NCBI GenBank assembly: GCA_035762005.1 | Contig: DASTQA010000073.1 | Span: forward strand, 1-22,779 | DNA length: 22,779 nt | Source of the DNA: JAIBJN01 sp035762005 | GTDB lineage: Bacteria > Actinomycetota > Thermoleophilia > Gaiellales > Gaiellaceae | Direction: 5' to 3' | Shown here: positions 6,158 through 12,948 of the stretch, one piece after another | How the letters are laid out: every line of letters starts with the position of its first letter | Position numbering within the stretch: position 1 is the stretch's first letter | The notes under the pieces: generated by a model | The model's input: only the letters and a program-made list of their open reading frames with translations | What the model was told of the DNA's origin: nothing | Databases searched by the model: none | Program-made: the position numbers and the translations under genes

Positions 6158-7175
6158 CGGCAGGGCTGCGGCGCGGGGATCCTACCGCGTCCGGCCCTGC
6201 TGCGACCCTGGGGGCACGCCCGGCGTCCTCGACCCGCTGCCCGCCCCGCTGCAGGCTCGTCTCCTCGACCTGCGGGCGGCGCTCGACGCCGTCGTCCCCG
6301 CGAAGCAGCTCGACCGCAACCTCCTCGTCGCGACCTGGAACCTGCGCGCGTTCGGAGGCCTGACGGAGTCCTGGCGCTCCGAGCCGGGGGACTCGCCGCG
6401 CCGCGACCTCTTCGACGTGCGCTGCATCGCCGAGGTCGTCTCCCGCTTCGACGTGGCGGCGCTCCAGGAGGTGCGGGGCAACCTGACCGCGCTGCGGGCG
6501 CTCCTCGCGGTCCTCGGGCCCCAGTGGGCGGCGATCATGACCGACGTCACGCGGGGCCGGGCGGGCAACGACGAGCGCATGGCGTTCGTCTTCGACCTCC
6601 GACGCGTGAAGCCGTCCGGCCTCGCCGGCGAGCTCGTGGTCGCCATCGAGGCGGGGACGTCCGTGGGCGCCGAGGACCTCGGCCGCCAGTTCGCCCGCAC
6701 GCCGTACGCCGTCAGCTTCTCGGCCGGCGACGCGGCGCTGACCCTCGTCACGCTCCACGTCCTCTACGGGGAGGAGACCGAGCGCGCGAAGGAGCTGCGG
6801 GAGATCGCGCGCTGGCTGGCCGAGTGGGCGCGCCACGACCGCGACTGGAACCAGAACCTCATAGCGCTCGGCGACTTCAACATCGACCGCCGGGGCGACC
6901 CGCTCTTCGAGGCCTTCACGTCCACCGGGCTCGTGCCCGCGCCGGGTCTCGACGAGGTGCCGAGGACGATCTTCGCCACCGGCGAGGAGGCGAAGTTCTA
7001 CGACCAGATCGCGTGGTTCGTCGACCCCCGCAGGGGGCCGATGCTCGGTCTCGAGTGGCTCAGCTCCGGCAGCTTCGACTTCGTCCCGCTCCTCCAGGGC
7101 GGGTCCACGAAGACGACGCTCTCCTGGAAGGCGTCCGACCACTATCCGCTCTGGGTGGAGTTCTCGGGTCGCTGA
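6132..7175 (+). CDS. Endonuclease/exonuclease/phosphatase (EEP) family protein
   Basis: The core shows all EEP motifs in order. NLLVATWNLRAFGG holds the first metal-binding Asn. DVAALQEVRGN holds the metal-ligand Glu. LGDFNIDRRGDP holds the Asp/Asn pair, and SDHYPLWVEF holds the catalytic Asp-His. EEP enzymes cleave phosphodiester bonds in DNA, lipids or small molecules, and the substrate cannot be told from sequence. The start is uncertain. No ATG, GTG or TTG lies between 6135 and the conserved region at about 6315, so GTG 6132 (or TTG 6129) is the nearest, giving 347 residues and overlapping the minus-strand NTF2-like gene. The segment before LPAPLQARLLDLRAALD may not be translated. Confidence 0.8.
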   Translation: MSWAVSSAIGRAAARGSYRVRPCCDPGGTPGVLDPLPAPLQARLLDLRAALDAVVPAKQLDRNLLVATWNLRAFGGLTESWRSEPGDSPRRDLFDVRCIAEVVSRFDVAALQEVRGNLTALRALLAVLGPQWAAIMTDVTRGRAGNDERMAFVFDLRRVKPSGLAGELVVAIEAGTSVGAEDLGRQFARTPYAVSFSAGDAALTLVTLHVLYGEETERAKELREIARWLAEWARHDRDWNQNLIALGDFNIDRRGDPLFEAFTSTGLVPAPGLDEVPRTIFATGEEAKFYDQIAWFVDPRRGPMLGLEWLSSGSFDFVPLLQGGSTKTTLSWKASDHYPLWVEFSGR

Positions 7176-7181
7176 GGCGGG

Positions 7182-7187
7182 CATCAT
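7182..7187 (+). promoter_or_regulatory. -10 element of DUF4396 gene (leaderless type)
   Basis: CATCAT ends 7 bases before the ATG at 7195, just beyond the EEP gene stop. There is no separate ribosome binding site. Confidence 0.4.
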
Positions 7188-7194
7188 TCCTCCG

Positions 7195-7665
7195 ATGGCC
7201 CACGAGCACGCCCACACCGCCGAGGTCTCGCTCAACCGGCTCGCCGCCAGCGCGACGACGCACTGCCTGACGGGGTGCGCCATCGGCGAGGTGCTCGGGC
7301 TGGTCATCGGGACGGCGCTCGGGTGGGGCACGGTGGCGACGATCGCGCTCGCCGTCGTGCTGGCGTTCTTCTTCGGCTACGCGCTCACGAGCATCCCGCT
7401 CCTGCGCTCGGGGCTCGCGCTCGCGACGATCGTCCCGATCGCGCTCGCCGCGGACACGGTCTCGATCGCGGTGATGGAGATCGTCGACAACGCCGTCATC
7501 CTGCTCGTCCCTGGGGCGATGGAAGCCGGCCTCGACTCCGGGCTCTTCTGGGGCAGCCTCGCCTTCGCCCTCGCCGTCGCCTGGGTCTTCGCCTTCCCCG
7601 TGAACCGCGCCATGATCGCCCGCGGCCGCGGCCACGCCGTCGTCCACGAGCACCATGGGCACTAG
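7195..7665 (+). CDS. DUF4396 family membrane protein
   Basis: The 156-residue protein begins with a His-rich segment (HEHAH) and ends with another (HEHHGH). Between them are about four membrane helices: residues 25-45, 48-68, 72-92 and 115-140. The segment ATTHCLTGCAIGEVLGLVIG at 20-39 and the run FFFGYALTSIPLLRSGLAL are typical of DUF4396, and the Cys-x3-Cys pair in the first helix is a family mark. DUF4396 proteins often sit near copper or other metal-handling genes, and the His-rich ends here suggest metal contact, though this is inference. The ATG start is supported by the -10 at 7182-7187. It converges on a short minus-strand gene, 14 bases away. Confidence 0.85.
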   Translation: MAHEHAHTAEVSLNRLAASATTHCLTGCAIGEVLGLVIGTALGWGTVATIALAVVLAFFFGYALTSIPLLRSGLALATIVPIALAADTVSIAVMEIVDNAVILLVPGAMEAGLDSGLFWGSLAFALAVAWVFAFPVNRAMIARGRGHAVVHEHHGH

Positions 7666-7679
7666 CCCGCCGGGCCGCG

Positions 7680-8021
7680 CTACGAGCGGGGGTCCAGCCC
7701 GCGGGCGACATCCTGCTCGTCCACGTGCTTGCGCACGAGGTAGAAGCGCTCGTCACGGGCGACGACGTCCTCGACGTCCAGGATCTCGTGGCCGGGCACG
7801 ATCGCGAAGAGCACCGGGTCGGAGCGGACTCGTTCGTACTCCGCCCGCGTCAGCGGCACGGAGGACGTGCACTCGGGGTCGCCGCACTCGCACACGAAGT
7901 CGATCCCGTCGGAGGCCGACGCGGCGGTCATCTCCTCGACGCGCTCGTTCACCTCTCGGAAGAGCGCCTCGTTCCGGGCGATCCGCGCCTTGCGCGGCTC
8001 GCCGCGCGGCCCGAGGCTCAT
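7680..8021 (-). CDS. Conserved hypothetical protein with CEC-x4-C motif
   Basis: This is a 113-residue protein. Residues 10-33 form a helix (RKARIARNEALFREVNERVE). Then comes DFVCECGDPECTSSV, with three closely spaced cysteines at 44, 46 and 51. The rest reads LTRAEYERVRSDPVLFAIVPG, HEILDVEDVVARDERFYLVR and KHVDEQ. The cysteine group with nearby His could bind zinc. I recall similar proteins as widespread hypotheticals in Thermoleophilia and other Actinobacteria, with no assigned role. The ATG at 8021 overlaps the stop of a possible 35-codon gene (ATGA), and the first residues SLGPRGEPRKARIARNEALF are family-like, so this start was chosen over the longer frame upstream. Confidence 0.75.
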   Translation of the reverse strand: MSLGPRGEPRKARIARNEALFREVNERVEEMTAASASDGIDFVCECGDPECTSSVPLTRAEYERVRSDPVLFAIVPGHEILDVEDVVARDERFYLVRKHVDEQDVARGLDPRS

Positions 8022-8125
8022 GCCGCCTCCGTCACGGTCAGCGCGCAGCGCTGCCCGCCGGCGCGTCCGGCGACGTTCTCGTGCTCGAGGTGGCCGTCGT
8101 CCTTCGTCCCCACCTGCCAACCCAT
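8018..8125 (-). CDS. Possible 35-residue coupled small ORF
   Basis: On the minus strand ATG at 8125 opens a 35-codon frame (MGWQVGTKDDGHLEHENVAG, then a Gly/Arg-rich part with one Cys, ending TVTEAA). It stops in the ATGA that starts the CEC-motif gene. The exact ATGA junction is the coupling style used by certain genes in this window, which is the main support. There is no clear ribosome binding site, and the frame is short enough to arise by chance in GC-rich DNA. Confidence 0.35.
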   Translation of the reverse strand: MGWQVGTKDDGHLEHENVAGRAGGQRCALTVTEAA

Positions 8126-8183
8126 CCCCGCGGGCCGGTCGTCCGAAACGAGGGCCGCTCTTGTCCTCCCCGCCGTCGAGTGG

Positions 8184-8189
8184 GATAGT
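8184..8189 (+). promoter_or_regulatory. Possible -10 element of 60-residue protein gene
   Basis: GATAGT ends 10 bases before the GTG at 8200. Its reverse complement, ACTATC, could also serve the minus-strand genes beginning at 8125 and 8021. Confidence 0.35.
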
Positions 8190-8199
8190 CCGAGGAAGC

Positions 8200-8382
8200 G
8201 TGGACGAGAGGTTTCCGGCCGAGGCGAGCGAGAGGGCAGAGCCCGTGGGCGAGCCGAGCCACCCGGTTACGGTCGCGAACGTCGACGAGACGCTCGCCGT
8301 GCGCCGCCTCCGCCGCTGGCTGCGGGGCACCTTCGGCGAGGAGGCCGAGGGCGTGCGCGAGGCCGACCGGCCCGACGGCTAG
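8200..8382 (+). CDS. Small charged protein (60 residues), unknown
   Basis: A GTG at 8200 opens a 60-codon frame. The protein is acidic at the start (DERFPAEASERAEPVGEP). It then has an amphipathic stretch (VDETLAVRRLRRWLRGTFGE) and an acidic end. There is no membrane segment, signal peptide or known motif. The start is preferred over longer upstream options because it follows a -10-like hexamer and the upstream part is antisense to the CEC-motif gene. It runs in the same direction as the exported-protein gene 80 bases on. Confidence is limited by its small size and biased composition. Confidence 0.45.
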   Translation: MDERFPAEASERAEPVGEPSHPVTVANVDETLAVRRLRRWLRGTFGEEAEGVREADRPDG

Positions 8383-8464
8383 GGCCGCCCGGCGATCTTG
8401 ACGCCGTCCGACCGGCATGGGAGTGTCGGCGGCGCCCCCGGAAGCCACGCGAAGGAGATCTGCG

Positions 8465-8959
8465 ATGCGCAGGCCACTGACTCCCCGCAGGATGCTCGTC
8501 TTCCTCGTCGTCGTCGTCCTCGTGGCGGCTGTCCCGCTCGCCGTCCTCGCCGCGACCGGCACCTTCAGCGGGTCGCTCGAGCGGCAGGCGGCGCGGTGGT
8601 CGACGACGGACAGGTCGACCTCGAGCACGGAATGGCGCAACGTCCGCGGGCTCTCGCTGACCCGCTGCACCGTCGACCAGGTGACCGCGATGCTCGCCGT
8701 CACGGTCAAGGGAGGTCCCGTGCTCTTCCGTCTCGTGACCGACGGCGTGCCGGAGGCGCCCATGAAGCCCGGCTTCGCACGGTTCGTCCCGAGCGGAAAC
8801 GAGTCCTTCTCCACGACCTTCGTCGGCAACACGGCCCCGTTCGAAGCCGACGATACTCATCGGTTCGACGTCCAGTGGCGCTCTCCGAGCGGCGCCACGA
8901 TCACGCTCGACCGGGGCGTCCTGAACATCCTCTTCGAGCGAGGCAACCAGGGCTGCTGA
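8465..8959 (+). CDS. Exported or membrane-anchored hypothetical protein
   Basis: This is a 164-residue protein with a basic N-terminus (MRRPLTPRR) and one strong hydrophobic helix at residues 10-30, followed by ATGTFSGSLERQ. It is either a signal peptide or a single membrane anchor. The outer part is rich in Thr, Val and Phe (RCTVDQVTAMLAVTVKGGPV, FSTTFVGNTAPFEAD), as in small beta-sandwich domains. It contains just two cysteines, at 68 and at the very last position 164, which could form a disulfide. The ATG at 8465 has a clear ribosome binding site (GAAGGAG, 8451-8457, seven bases away), so the longer start at 8417 is rejected. A strong hairpin follows at 8987-9026. No family is recognised. 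Confidence 0.7.
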   Translation: MRRPLTPRRMLVFLVVVVLVAAVPLAVLAATGTFSGSLERQAARWSTTDRSTSSTEWRNVRGLSLTRCTVDQVTAMLAVTVKGGPVLFRLVTDGVPEAPMKPGFARFVPSGNESFSTTFVGNTAPFEADDTHRFDVQWRSPSGATITLDRGVLNILFERGNQGC

Positions 8960-8986
8960 GACGCGGCTGCCGGCCACGCAGACGAC

Positions 8987-9026
8987 GAGGGGCGGCCCCC
9001 GCTTGCGGCGGAAGGGGCCGCCCCTC
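8987..9026 (+). terminator. Long GC hairpin after exported-protein gene
   Basis: A perfect 13-bp inverted repeat (8987-8999 with 9014-9026, arm GAGGGGCGGCCCC) with a 14-base loop lies 28 bases past the stop at 8959. It has no clean T tract, as is usual for terminators in very GC-rich Actinobacteria. Confidence 0.7.
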
Positions 9027-9100
9027 TGGGGATCGGCTTTACACGCCGACGCGGTGACTCCTGCGACGACTCGCCCGGACGGAGGGCGCGCCGAGGGGGT

Positions 9101-9128
9101 TTGCACTCGCCGGAGCCGGGGGTAGCTA
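9101..9128 (+). promoter_or_regulatory. Possible promoter of small membrane protein gene
   Basis: TTGCAC (9101-9106) and TAGCTA (9123-9128) are separated by 16 bases, upstream of the gene at 9201. Both hexamers are partial matches. The spacing is acceptable, and the region 9027-9200 holds nothing else I can name. Confidence 0.35.
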
Positions 9129-9200
9129 ACGAACTCGAGAACCGGGCGTCGTAGCGATGACTCGATCGGCTTCCATCGTCCTGCGGCGAGGAGAGGCTTG

Positions 9201-9425
9201 ATGTCGCAGAGGGCCCAACGCGCGCTCCACCCGCACGAGAAACCGTCCGTGGAGGCCGGTGCGCGCGACGATCGCCACCTCGCCCCCGGGGCGTGGCGCA
9301 GCACGGCGCGGCGGTCGCTCGGCGACGGCTGGATCGGCTTCGTCCTCGCGCTGACGGCCGCCCTCGTCTTCGGCCTCGCCTTCTGGGCCGCGCTGGCCTT
9401 CCTCGTCTACCGGCTGGTGACGTGA
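9201..9425 (+). CDS. Small single-pass membrane protein (74 residues)
   Basis: The protein has a hydrophilic N-terminal part rich in Arg, His and Ala (residues 1-41). One long hydrophobic helix follows (about 43-72, WIGFVLALTAALVFGLAFWA) and the protein ends with VYRLVT. The ATG at 9201 is preferred over the in-frame TTG three bases earlier, since GGAGAGG (9190-9196) sits at proper spacing. It is tail-anchored in layout. The last 19 bases overlap the 3' end of the minus-strand Alg13-like gene, so the two converge. I do not recognise a family. Confidence 0.65.
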   Translation: MSQRAQRALHPHEKPSVEAGARDDRHLAPGAWRSTARRSLGDGWIGFVLALTAALVFGLAFWAALAFLVYRLVT

Positions 9426-9946
9426 GGCTCGCCGCCGGGCGACGGTCGGTCGGCTGACGGCCCGCCGCCGTCACGGGCGGCAGCGTGGAACCCGATGTAG
9501 TCGACGAGCTCCTCGGCGAGCTGCCGCCCCAGCCCCGTCGGCGCCTGTCGGCCCGGCGCCGAGCGCACGGTCCGGGGGAGATGCTCGACGTCCTCGACGA
9601 CCGTCCCGAGCCCGAGCTCGGCGAGCCGTCGCCCGAACGCCAGCTGGTGGTCGTCGACGCACTCGCCGAGCCGCTTGAGTCGCGGGACGACGATCGGGTG
9701 GAGCCCGATCGAGACGCAGAGCGCGACGGAGCCGATGCCCGCATGGCAGACGACGAGGCGTGCCTTCGAGACGCACTCCTGCAGCTCGACGAAGGGGAGG
9801 TAGTCGACGGCGACGGCACGCCGCGGCCGCGCCCGCGCCGCGCCGTACTGCGCGATCACGGTCTCGCTCCCCGTCGCCAGGCCGTCCGCGGCGGCGACGA
9901 GGCGGTCGAAGGGGATCGTCGACACGCCGACGGTGACGAGGATCAT
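9407..9946 (-). CDS. Alg13/PssE-like glycosyltransferase subunit (GT28 C-terminal domain)
   Basis: The 179-residue protein is a stand-alone GT28 C-terminal domain. It begins ILVTVGVSTIPFDRLVAAAD, matching the Alg13/EpsF/PssE start. It then has VCHAGIGSVALCVSIGLHPI, the donor-sugar loop usually HGGAGS, and VPRLKRLGECVDDHQLAFGR, with the family DDHQ. In this family the catalytic, nucleotide-sugar-binding half is encoded apart from the membrane-bound Alg14/PssD half. The donor is usually UDP-GlcNAc or UDP-glucuronate, and which one cannot be told here. It overlaps the upstream Alg14-like gene as ATGA at 9943-9946, so the two subunits are made in step. The C-terminal 25 residues are Gly/Pro-rich and probably disordered. 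Confidence 0.88.
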   Translation of the reverse strand: MILVTVGVSTIPFDRLVAAADGLATGSETVIAQYGAARARPRRAVAVDYLPFVELQECVSKARLVVCHAGIGSVALCVSIGLHPIVVPRLKRLGECVDDHQLAFGRRLAELGLGTVVEDVEHLPRTVRSAPGRQAPTGLGRQLAEELVDYIGFHAAARDGGGPSADRPSPGGEPHVTSR

Positions 9947-10401
9947 CGCGGGGAGAGGAAGACGGTGCCCGCGTAGCGCGCCTTCGGGACGCGGGACGCG
10001 ACCTCGGGCCACTGGACGTAGAGCCGGTCGGCGACCGGCGCGACGAGGCGACAGCTCAGGGAGATGCCGACCCTGCCGCAGCACTCGATGTACACGACGC
10101 GCGCGCCGAAGAGGCGACCGACCCAGGCGAACGGCACGGAGAGAGCTGCTCCGGTCGTCAGGACGACGGCGGGCCGCAGGCGGCGGACGATCCTGAACGC
10201 GAGGACGGTGTTGCGGGCGAGGTTCGGGAGATTTCGCCGGGTCTCCCCGTGGGCGAGTAGCACGCGCTCGCCAGGGAGGAGGGTCTCGACGTCGCTCGCG
10301 CGCACCGTCACCCACGCCCGCGAGAAGCGGCTCCAGACGTCCCGCAGGCCGGCCAGCTCGAACAGGTGACCGCCCGGGTCCGCCACCAGGAGCAGCGTCA
10401 C
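9943..10401 (-). CDS. Alg14/PssD-like glycosyltransferase subunit
   Basis: The 152-residue protein begins with VTLLLVADPGGHLFELAGL, the glycine-rich acceptor-side loop of Alg14/PssD (GGH..E). It continues with VVLTTGAALSVPFAWVGRLF and VVYIECCGRVGISLSCRLVA, ending in YVQWPEVASRVPKARYAGTV. This is the N-terminal half of a MurG-like GT-B fold and would pair with the Alg13-like product made from the next gene. The family normally recruits its partner to the membrane, where the lipid-linked acceptor is bound. The GTG start at 10401 gives the usual family beginning. It lies 59 bases after the GT2 gene, so one operon is likely. Longer in-frame starts run through sequence with no domain support. Confidence 0.85.
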   Translation of the reverse strand: MTLLLVADPGGHLFELAGLRDVWSRFSRAWVTVRASDVETLLPGERVLLAHGETRRNLPNLARNTVLAFRIVRRLRPAVVLTTGAALSVPFAWVGRLFGARVVYIECCGRVGISLSCRLVAPVADRLYVQWPEVASRVPKARYAGTVFLSPR

Positions 10402-10460
10402 GGAGGACGCCTCCGCTTCGCGTCGCCGCGGCGCGTTGGCCGCCGCCGGGCGCGCTCCGC

Positions 10461-11549
10461 TCACCGGAACCCGCCGCCGCTCTGTCCGCGGAGCGGAGGG
10501 GGCCGCAAGGCGTAGCGGAGCGCGAAGAGACCGAGGGTCCACTCCGCGACGACCATGCGGGGGAGGAGCCGGACGAGACGGGCGCGGAGCTCCGGCTGCG
10601 CCTGCAGGCGGCCGTAGATGGCGGGGAGCCGGAGGAGGGCGAAGTAGTGGACTGGGACGCGCGCGAAGATCCGCTTCCGGACCGCCTCCCTCTGCACGGG
10701 GCCGACGCGGGCGAGGCTGTACGCGAGGCGGTCCTGCTGGCGGCGCAGGCCGGCGAACGAGTCCTTCTCGTGGTCGTGGACCGTCTGGAAGCGTGGGTCG
10801 AACACGAGGTCGATCCCGGCGTCGAGGGCGTCGACGCAGAAGATCCCGTCCTCGCCTCCGTAGCTCTCGTCCCAGCGCAGGGGCGCGTCTCGCGGCACCG
10901 CCATACAGTACGAGCAGACGAAACCGACCCGCCGCGGCTCTCCGAGCGGCAGGTAGGGCGTCTCGCTCTGGAGGTAGCCGACCCAGCCCCACGCCGTCCG
11001 GGCCGAGAACGTCCGCGCACAGCCGACGATCGCGCCCGGGAACTCGGCGAGCGCCCGGGCGAGGCCCGCCCCCCAGCCGGGGGCGGGCACGCAGTCGGCG
11101 TCGAGGAAGACGACGACGTCTCCCGACACCGCGTCCCAGCCGCGGTTGCGCGCCCCGCCGGCGTACCCCCGGCCTTCCGTGCGGAGGACGCGAGCGCCGA
11201 GTCGCTCGGCGACCCTGCCGGTGTTGTCCCGCGAGCCGTCGTCGACGACGACGATCTCGCGCGGCGCAGGCTGCTGCGCCCCGAGGGCCTCGACGACGGT
11301 CCCGATCGTCCGCTCGGCGTCGTAGGCGGGGATGACGACGCTGATCGAGGGCGCGCCGGGCAAGGCGGAGCGCGCGTGCAAGCCCGGGCGGGCGGCGGGA
11401 CTTTCGGGGCTGGCCGGCCTCACCGGGGGTGCCGCGGCCCGGTGCCGCGCACGCGGCGTCGCGGCCGGGGCGGAGCCTTTCTCCGGCAGGTCGCCCCGAG
11501 CAACGAGTCGATCGCGCACACTTCTCTCATCGTCGTCGCCGGCGCCCAT
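10461..11549 (-). CDS. Family 2 glycosyltransferase
   Basis: The catalytic GT-A domain begins with SISVVIPAYDAERTIGTVVE. It shows VVVDDGSRDNT, GRGYAGGARNRGWDAVSGD and VVFLDADCVPAPGW, the last with the metal-binding DxD. Later it has YGGEDGIFCVDALDAGIDLV, the acceptor-side ED. The last third is basic and may lie along the membrane. GT2 enzymes of this type build cell-surface polysaccharide or glycolipid; the sugar is unknown. The start is not certain. ATG at 11549 gives 362 residues with a 70-residue Pro/Ala/Arg-rich N-terminal stretch that has no fold. TTG at 11381 would give 306 residues, which is closer to the usual length. It is the first gene of the minus-strand glycosylation operon and is divergent from a second GT2 gene. 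Confidence 0.85.
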   Translation of the reverse strand: MGAGDDDERSVRDRLVARGDLPEKGSAPAATPRARHRAAAPPVRPASPESPAARPGLHARSALPGAPSISVVIPAYDAERTIGTVVEALGAQQPAPREIVVVDDGSRDNTGRVAERLGARVLRTEGRGYAGGARNRGWDAVSGDVVVFLDADCVPAPGWGAGLARALAEFPGAIVGCARTFSARTAWGWVGYLQSETPYLPLGEPRRVGFVCSYCMAVPRDAPLRWDESYGGEDGIFCVDALDAGIDLVFDPRFQTVHDHEKDSFAGLRRQQDRLAYSLARVGPVQREAVRKRIFARVPVHYFALLRLPAIYGRLQAQPELRARLVRLLPRMVVAEWTLGLFALRYALRPPPLRGQSGGGFR

Positions 11550-11644
11550 CTGTCGAGCCCCGGATCCGGGCGGTTCCGCGCGCGCTCGCCGCAGTCGCCC
11601 CGGGAGGAGCGCTCCACCGAGCGGCCGCAGCGCGGGGGCTGACT

Positions 11645-12583
11645 GTGGCAATCGACGTCTCGGTCCTGATCGTCACGTACCGGTGCCGCGAGGCTGCGCG
11701 CGAATGCCTCGTGTCACTCTATACAAGCATGGGCGGGAGCGGGCTGGCCCACGAGGTCGTCGTCGTCGACAACGCCTCCGGCGACGGCACGGCCGAGCTC
11801 GTCCGCCGGGAGTTCCCGCAGGCGCGCCTGATCGCGCTCGACGAGAACGTCGGGTTCGCCCCCGCCGTCAACCTCGCCGCAGAGGCCGCGACCGGGGAGT
11901 ACCTGCTCCTCCTCAACCCGGACACGGTCGTCCACGAGGGTGCGGTGCGAAACCTCGTTGCGTTCGCCCGGCGGCGTCCCGAGCACGGCCTCTACGGCGG
12001 CCGCACGGTCAGGCCCGACGGCACGCTCGACCCCGGCTCCTGCTACGCGCAGCCGACGCTCTGGAGCCTCTTCTGCTTCACGACGATGCTCACGGTCGCC
12101 TTCAAGGGCTCCCCGATCTTCGACCCGGAGCTGCTCGGGCGCTGGCAGCGAGACTCCGTCCGCGAGGTCGGCATCGTCACGGGCTGCCTGCTCCTCGCTC
12201 CACGGCGCGTCTGGCGGCAGCTGGGCGGCTTCGACGGGCGCTTCTTCCTGTACGCCGAGGACGCCGACCTGTCGCTGCGCGCCATCACCGCGGGCTACCG
12301 GCCGGCGATCACGCCCGATGCCGAGATCACCCACGCCGTCGGCGTCTCGTCCGCGCAGCCCGAGCGGCTGATCCGGCTCTTCCAGGGCAAGACGACTCTG
12401 CTCCGCAAGCACTGGCGACCTCCGCGGCGAGAGGCCGGCGTCGCGCTCCTGCTCCTGGGCGTCGGCGCCCGAGCGCTCGTCGCGCGCGTGCTCGCGCGCC
12501 GCGCGAGCCCCCGGCTCGAGGCCTGGCGCGAGGTCTGGCGCGCCCGCGGGACGTGGACGAGGGGCTACCCGCCGCGAGCGTGA
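11645..12583 (+). CDS. Family 2 glycosyltransferase, rhamnosyltransferase-like
   Basis: The 312-residue protein starts VAIDVSVLIVTYRCREAARE and continues with EVVVVDNASGDGTAELVRRE. It then has LDENVGFAPAVNLAAEAATG and LLLLNPDTVVHEGAV, where NPD replaces the usual DxD, as in rhamnosyltransferase-like GT2 proteins. GIVTGCLLLAPRRVWRQLGG, FFLYAEDADLSLRAITAGY and TPDAEITHAVG follow in the normal order. The final 70 residues are hydrophobic to basic (ALLLLGVGARALVARVLARR) and probably touch the membrane. The GTG at 11645 lies two residues before the first strand. It diverges from the minus-strand GT2, and the 95 bases between the two starts contain no promoter I can name with confidence. The sugar donor is most likely dTDP- or UDP-linked, but this is not proven. 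Confidence 0.88.
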   Translation: MAIDVSVLIVTYRCREAARECLVSLYTSMGGSGLAHEVVVVDNASGDGTAELVRREFPQARLIALDENVGFAPAVNLAAEAATGEYLLLLNPDTVVHEGAVRNLVAFARRRPEHGLYGGRTVRPDGTLDPGSCYAQPTLWSLFCFTTMLTVAFKGSPIFDPELLGRWQRDSVREVGIVTGCLLLAPRRVWRQLGGFDGRFFLYAEDADLSLRAITAGYRPAITPDAEITHAVGVSSAQPERLIRLFQGKTTLLRKHWRPPRREAGVALLLLGVGARALVARVLARRASPRLEAWREVWRARGTWTRGYPPRA

Positions 12584-12588
12584 GCGGA

Positions 12589-12610
12589 GCCTGGAGCCGC
12601 GGTTCCGGGC
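12589..12610. terminator. Weak hairpin between convergent genes
   Basis: A 7-bp stem (12589-12595 with 12604-12610, one G-T pair) with an 8-base loop lies between the rhamnosyltransferase-like gene and the convergent zinc-ribbon gene. There is no T tract on either strand. Confidence 0.3.
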
Positions 12611-12614
12611 CGGC

Positions 12615-12737
12615 TCAGAGCTGTGCCTGGCAGATCGGGCACGTGCGCCGCGGAAGGTGCAGCGAGAGAACCTGGACACGCTCCTGGCACGCCTCGCAGA
12701 TCACGCAGAGAATGCCGTTGAAGAGGGTGGTCGTCAT
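12615..12737 (-). CDS. Tiny zinc-ribbon protein (40 residues)
   Basis: On the minus strand ATG at 12737 opens a 40-codon frame. The peptide begins MTTTLFNGILCVICEACQER and ends RRTCPICQAQL. Cysteines at 11, 14 and 17 and the pair at 33 and 36 give C-x2-C-x2-C...C-x2-C, which is enough for one zinc ribbon of rubredoxin or 'zinc knuckle' size. The length is at the lower limit for a stable metal-bound fold. It is too short for usual ORF cut-offs. Support comes from the five-cysteine pattern and from the sigma-28-like motif about 100 bases upstream. The ribosome binding site is weak (GAGG at about ten bases). Its role is unknown; adaptor or RNA/DNA contact would be typical for such ribbons. Confidence 0.65.
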   Translation of the reverse strand: MTTTLFNGILCVICEACQERVQVLSLHLPRRTCPICQAQL

Positions 12738-12835
12738 CTCGCTGCCTCGTGGTTCTCGGTCGGGGCCGGGCCACCTGCCGGCGGCCACCCTGCCGCCCGA
12801 CCCGGAGAGCCGGCCTTTCCCCGGTGTCCCGGGAG

Positions 12836-12863
12836 AGATCGGCCGTGCAGCCCCGCGGCTTTA
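12836..12863 (-). promoter_or_regulatory. Sigma-28 (FliA/WhiG)-like promoter motif upstream of zinc-ribbon gene
   Basis: On the minus strand TAAA (12860-12863) is followed after 16 bases by GCCGATCT (12836-12843). The classic FliA/SigD/WhiG promoter is TAAA, 15-16 bases, GCCGATAA or GCCGATAT. Transcription would start near 12829 and reach the zinc-ribbon start at 12737 after a leader of about 90 bases. The region also forms an imperfect hairpin (GCCCCG...CGGGGC), so chance cannot be excluded. Confidence 0.35.
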
Positions 12864-12948
12864 GCCCGCTCGGGGCGGTTCGCGAGTCGCGCGCGCCGTG
12901 CGGACCTCCGCCACGCCCGTGCGCGGGAAGAGGGGAGCCGGAACGACC

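Noticed and set aside
4944..7331. A 795-codon minus-strand open frame spanning several genes
   Set aside because: It crosses five recognisable genes on both strands and shows only composition-driven repeats of Arg, Gly and Pro.
8417..8464. Longer start for the exported-protein gene
   Set aside because: The ATG at 8465 has a well-placed GAAGGAG and puts the signal helix at the true N-terminus.
9032..9043. TAAAGCCGATC on the minus strand, resembling both halves of a sigma-28 promoter
   Set aside because: The two halves are adjacent, with no 15-16 base spacer, so it cannot act as such a promoter.
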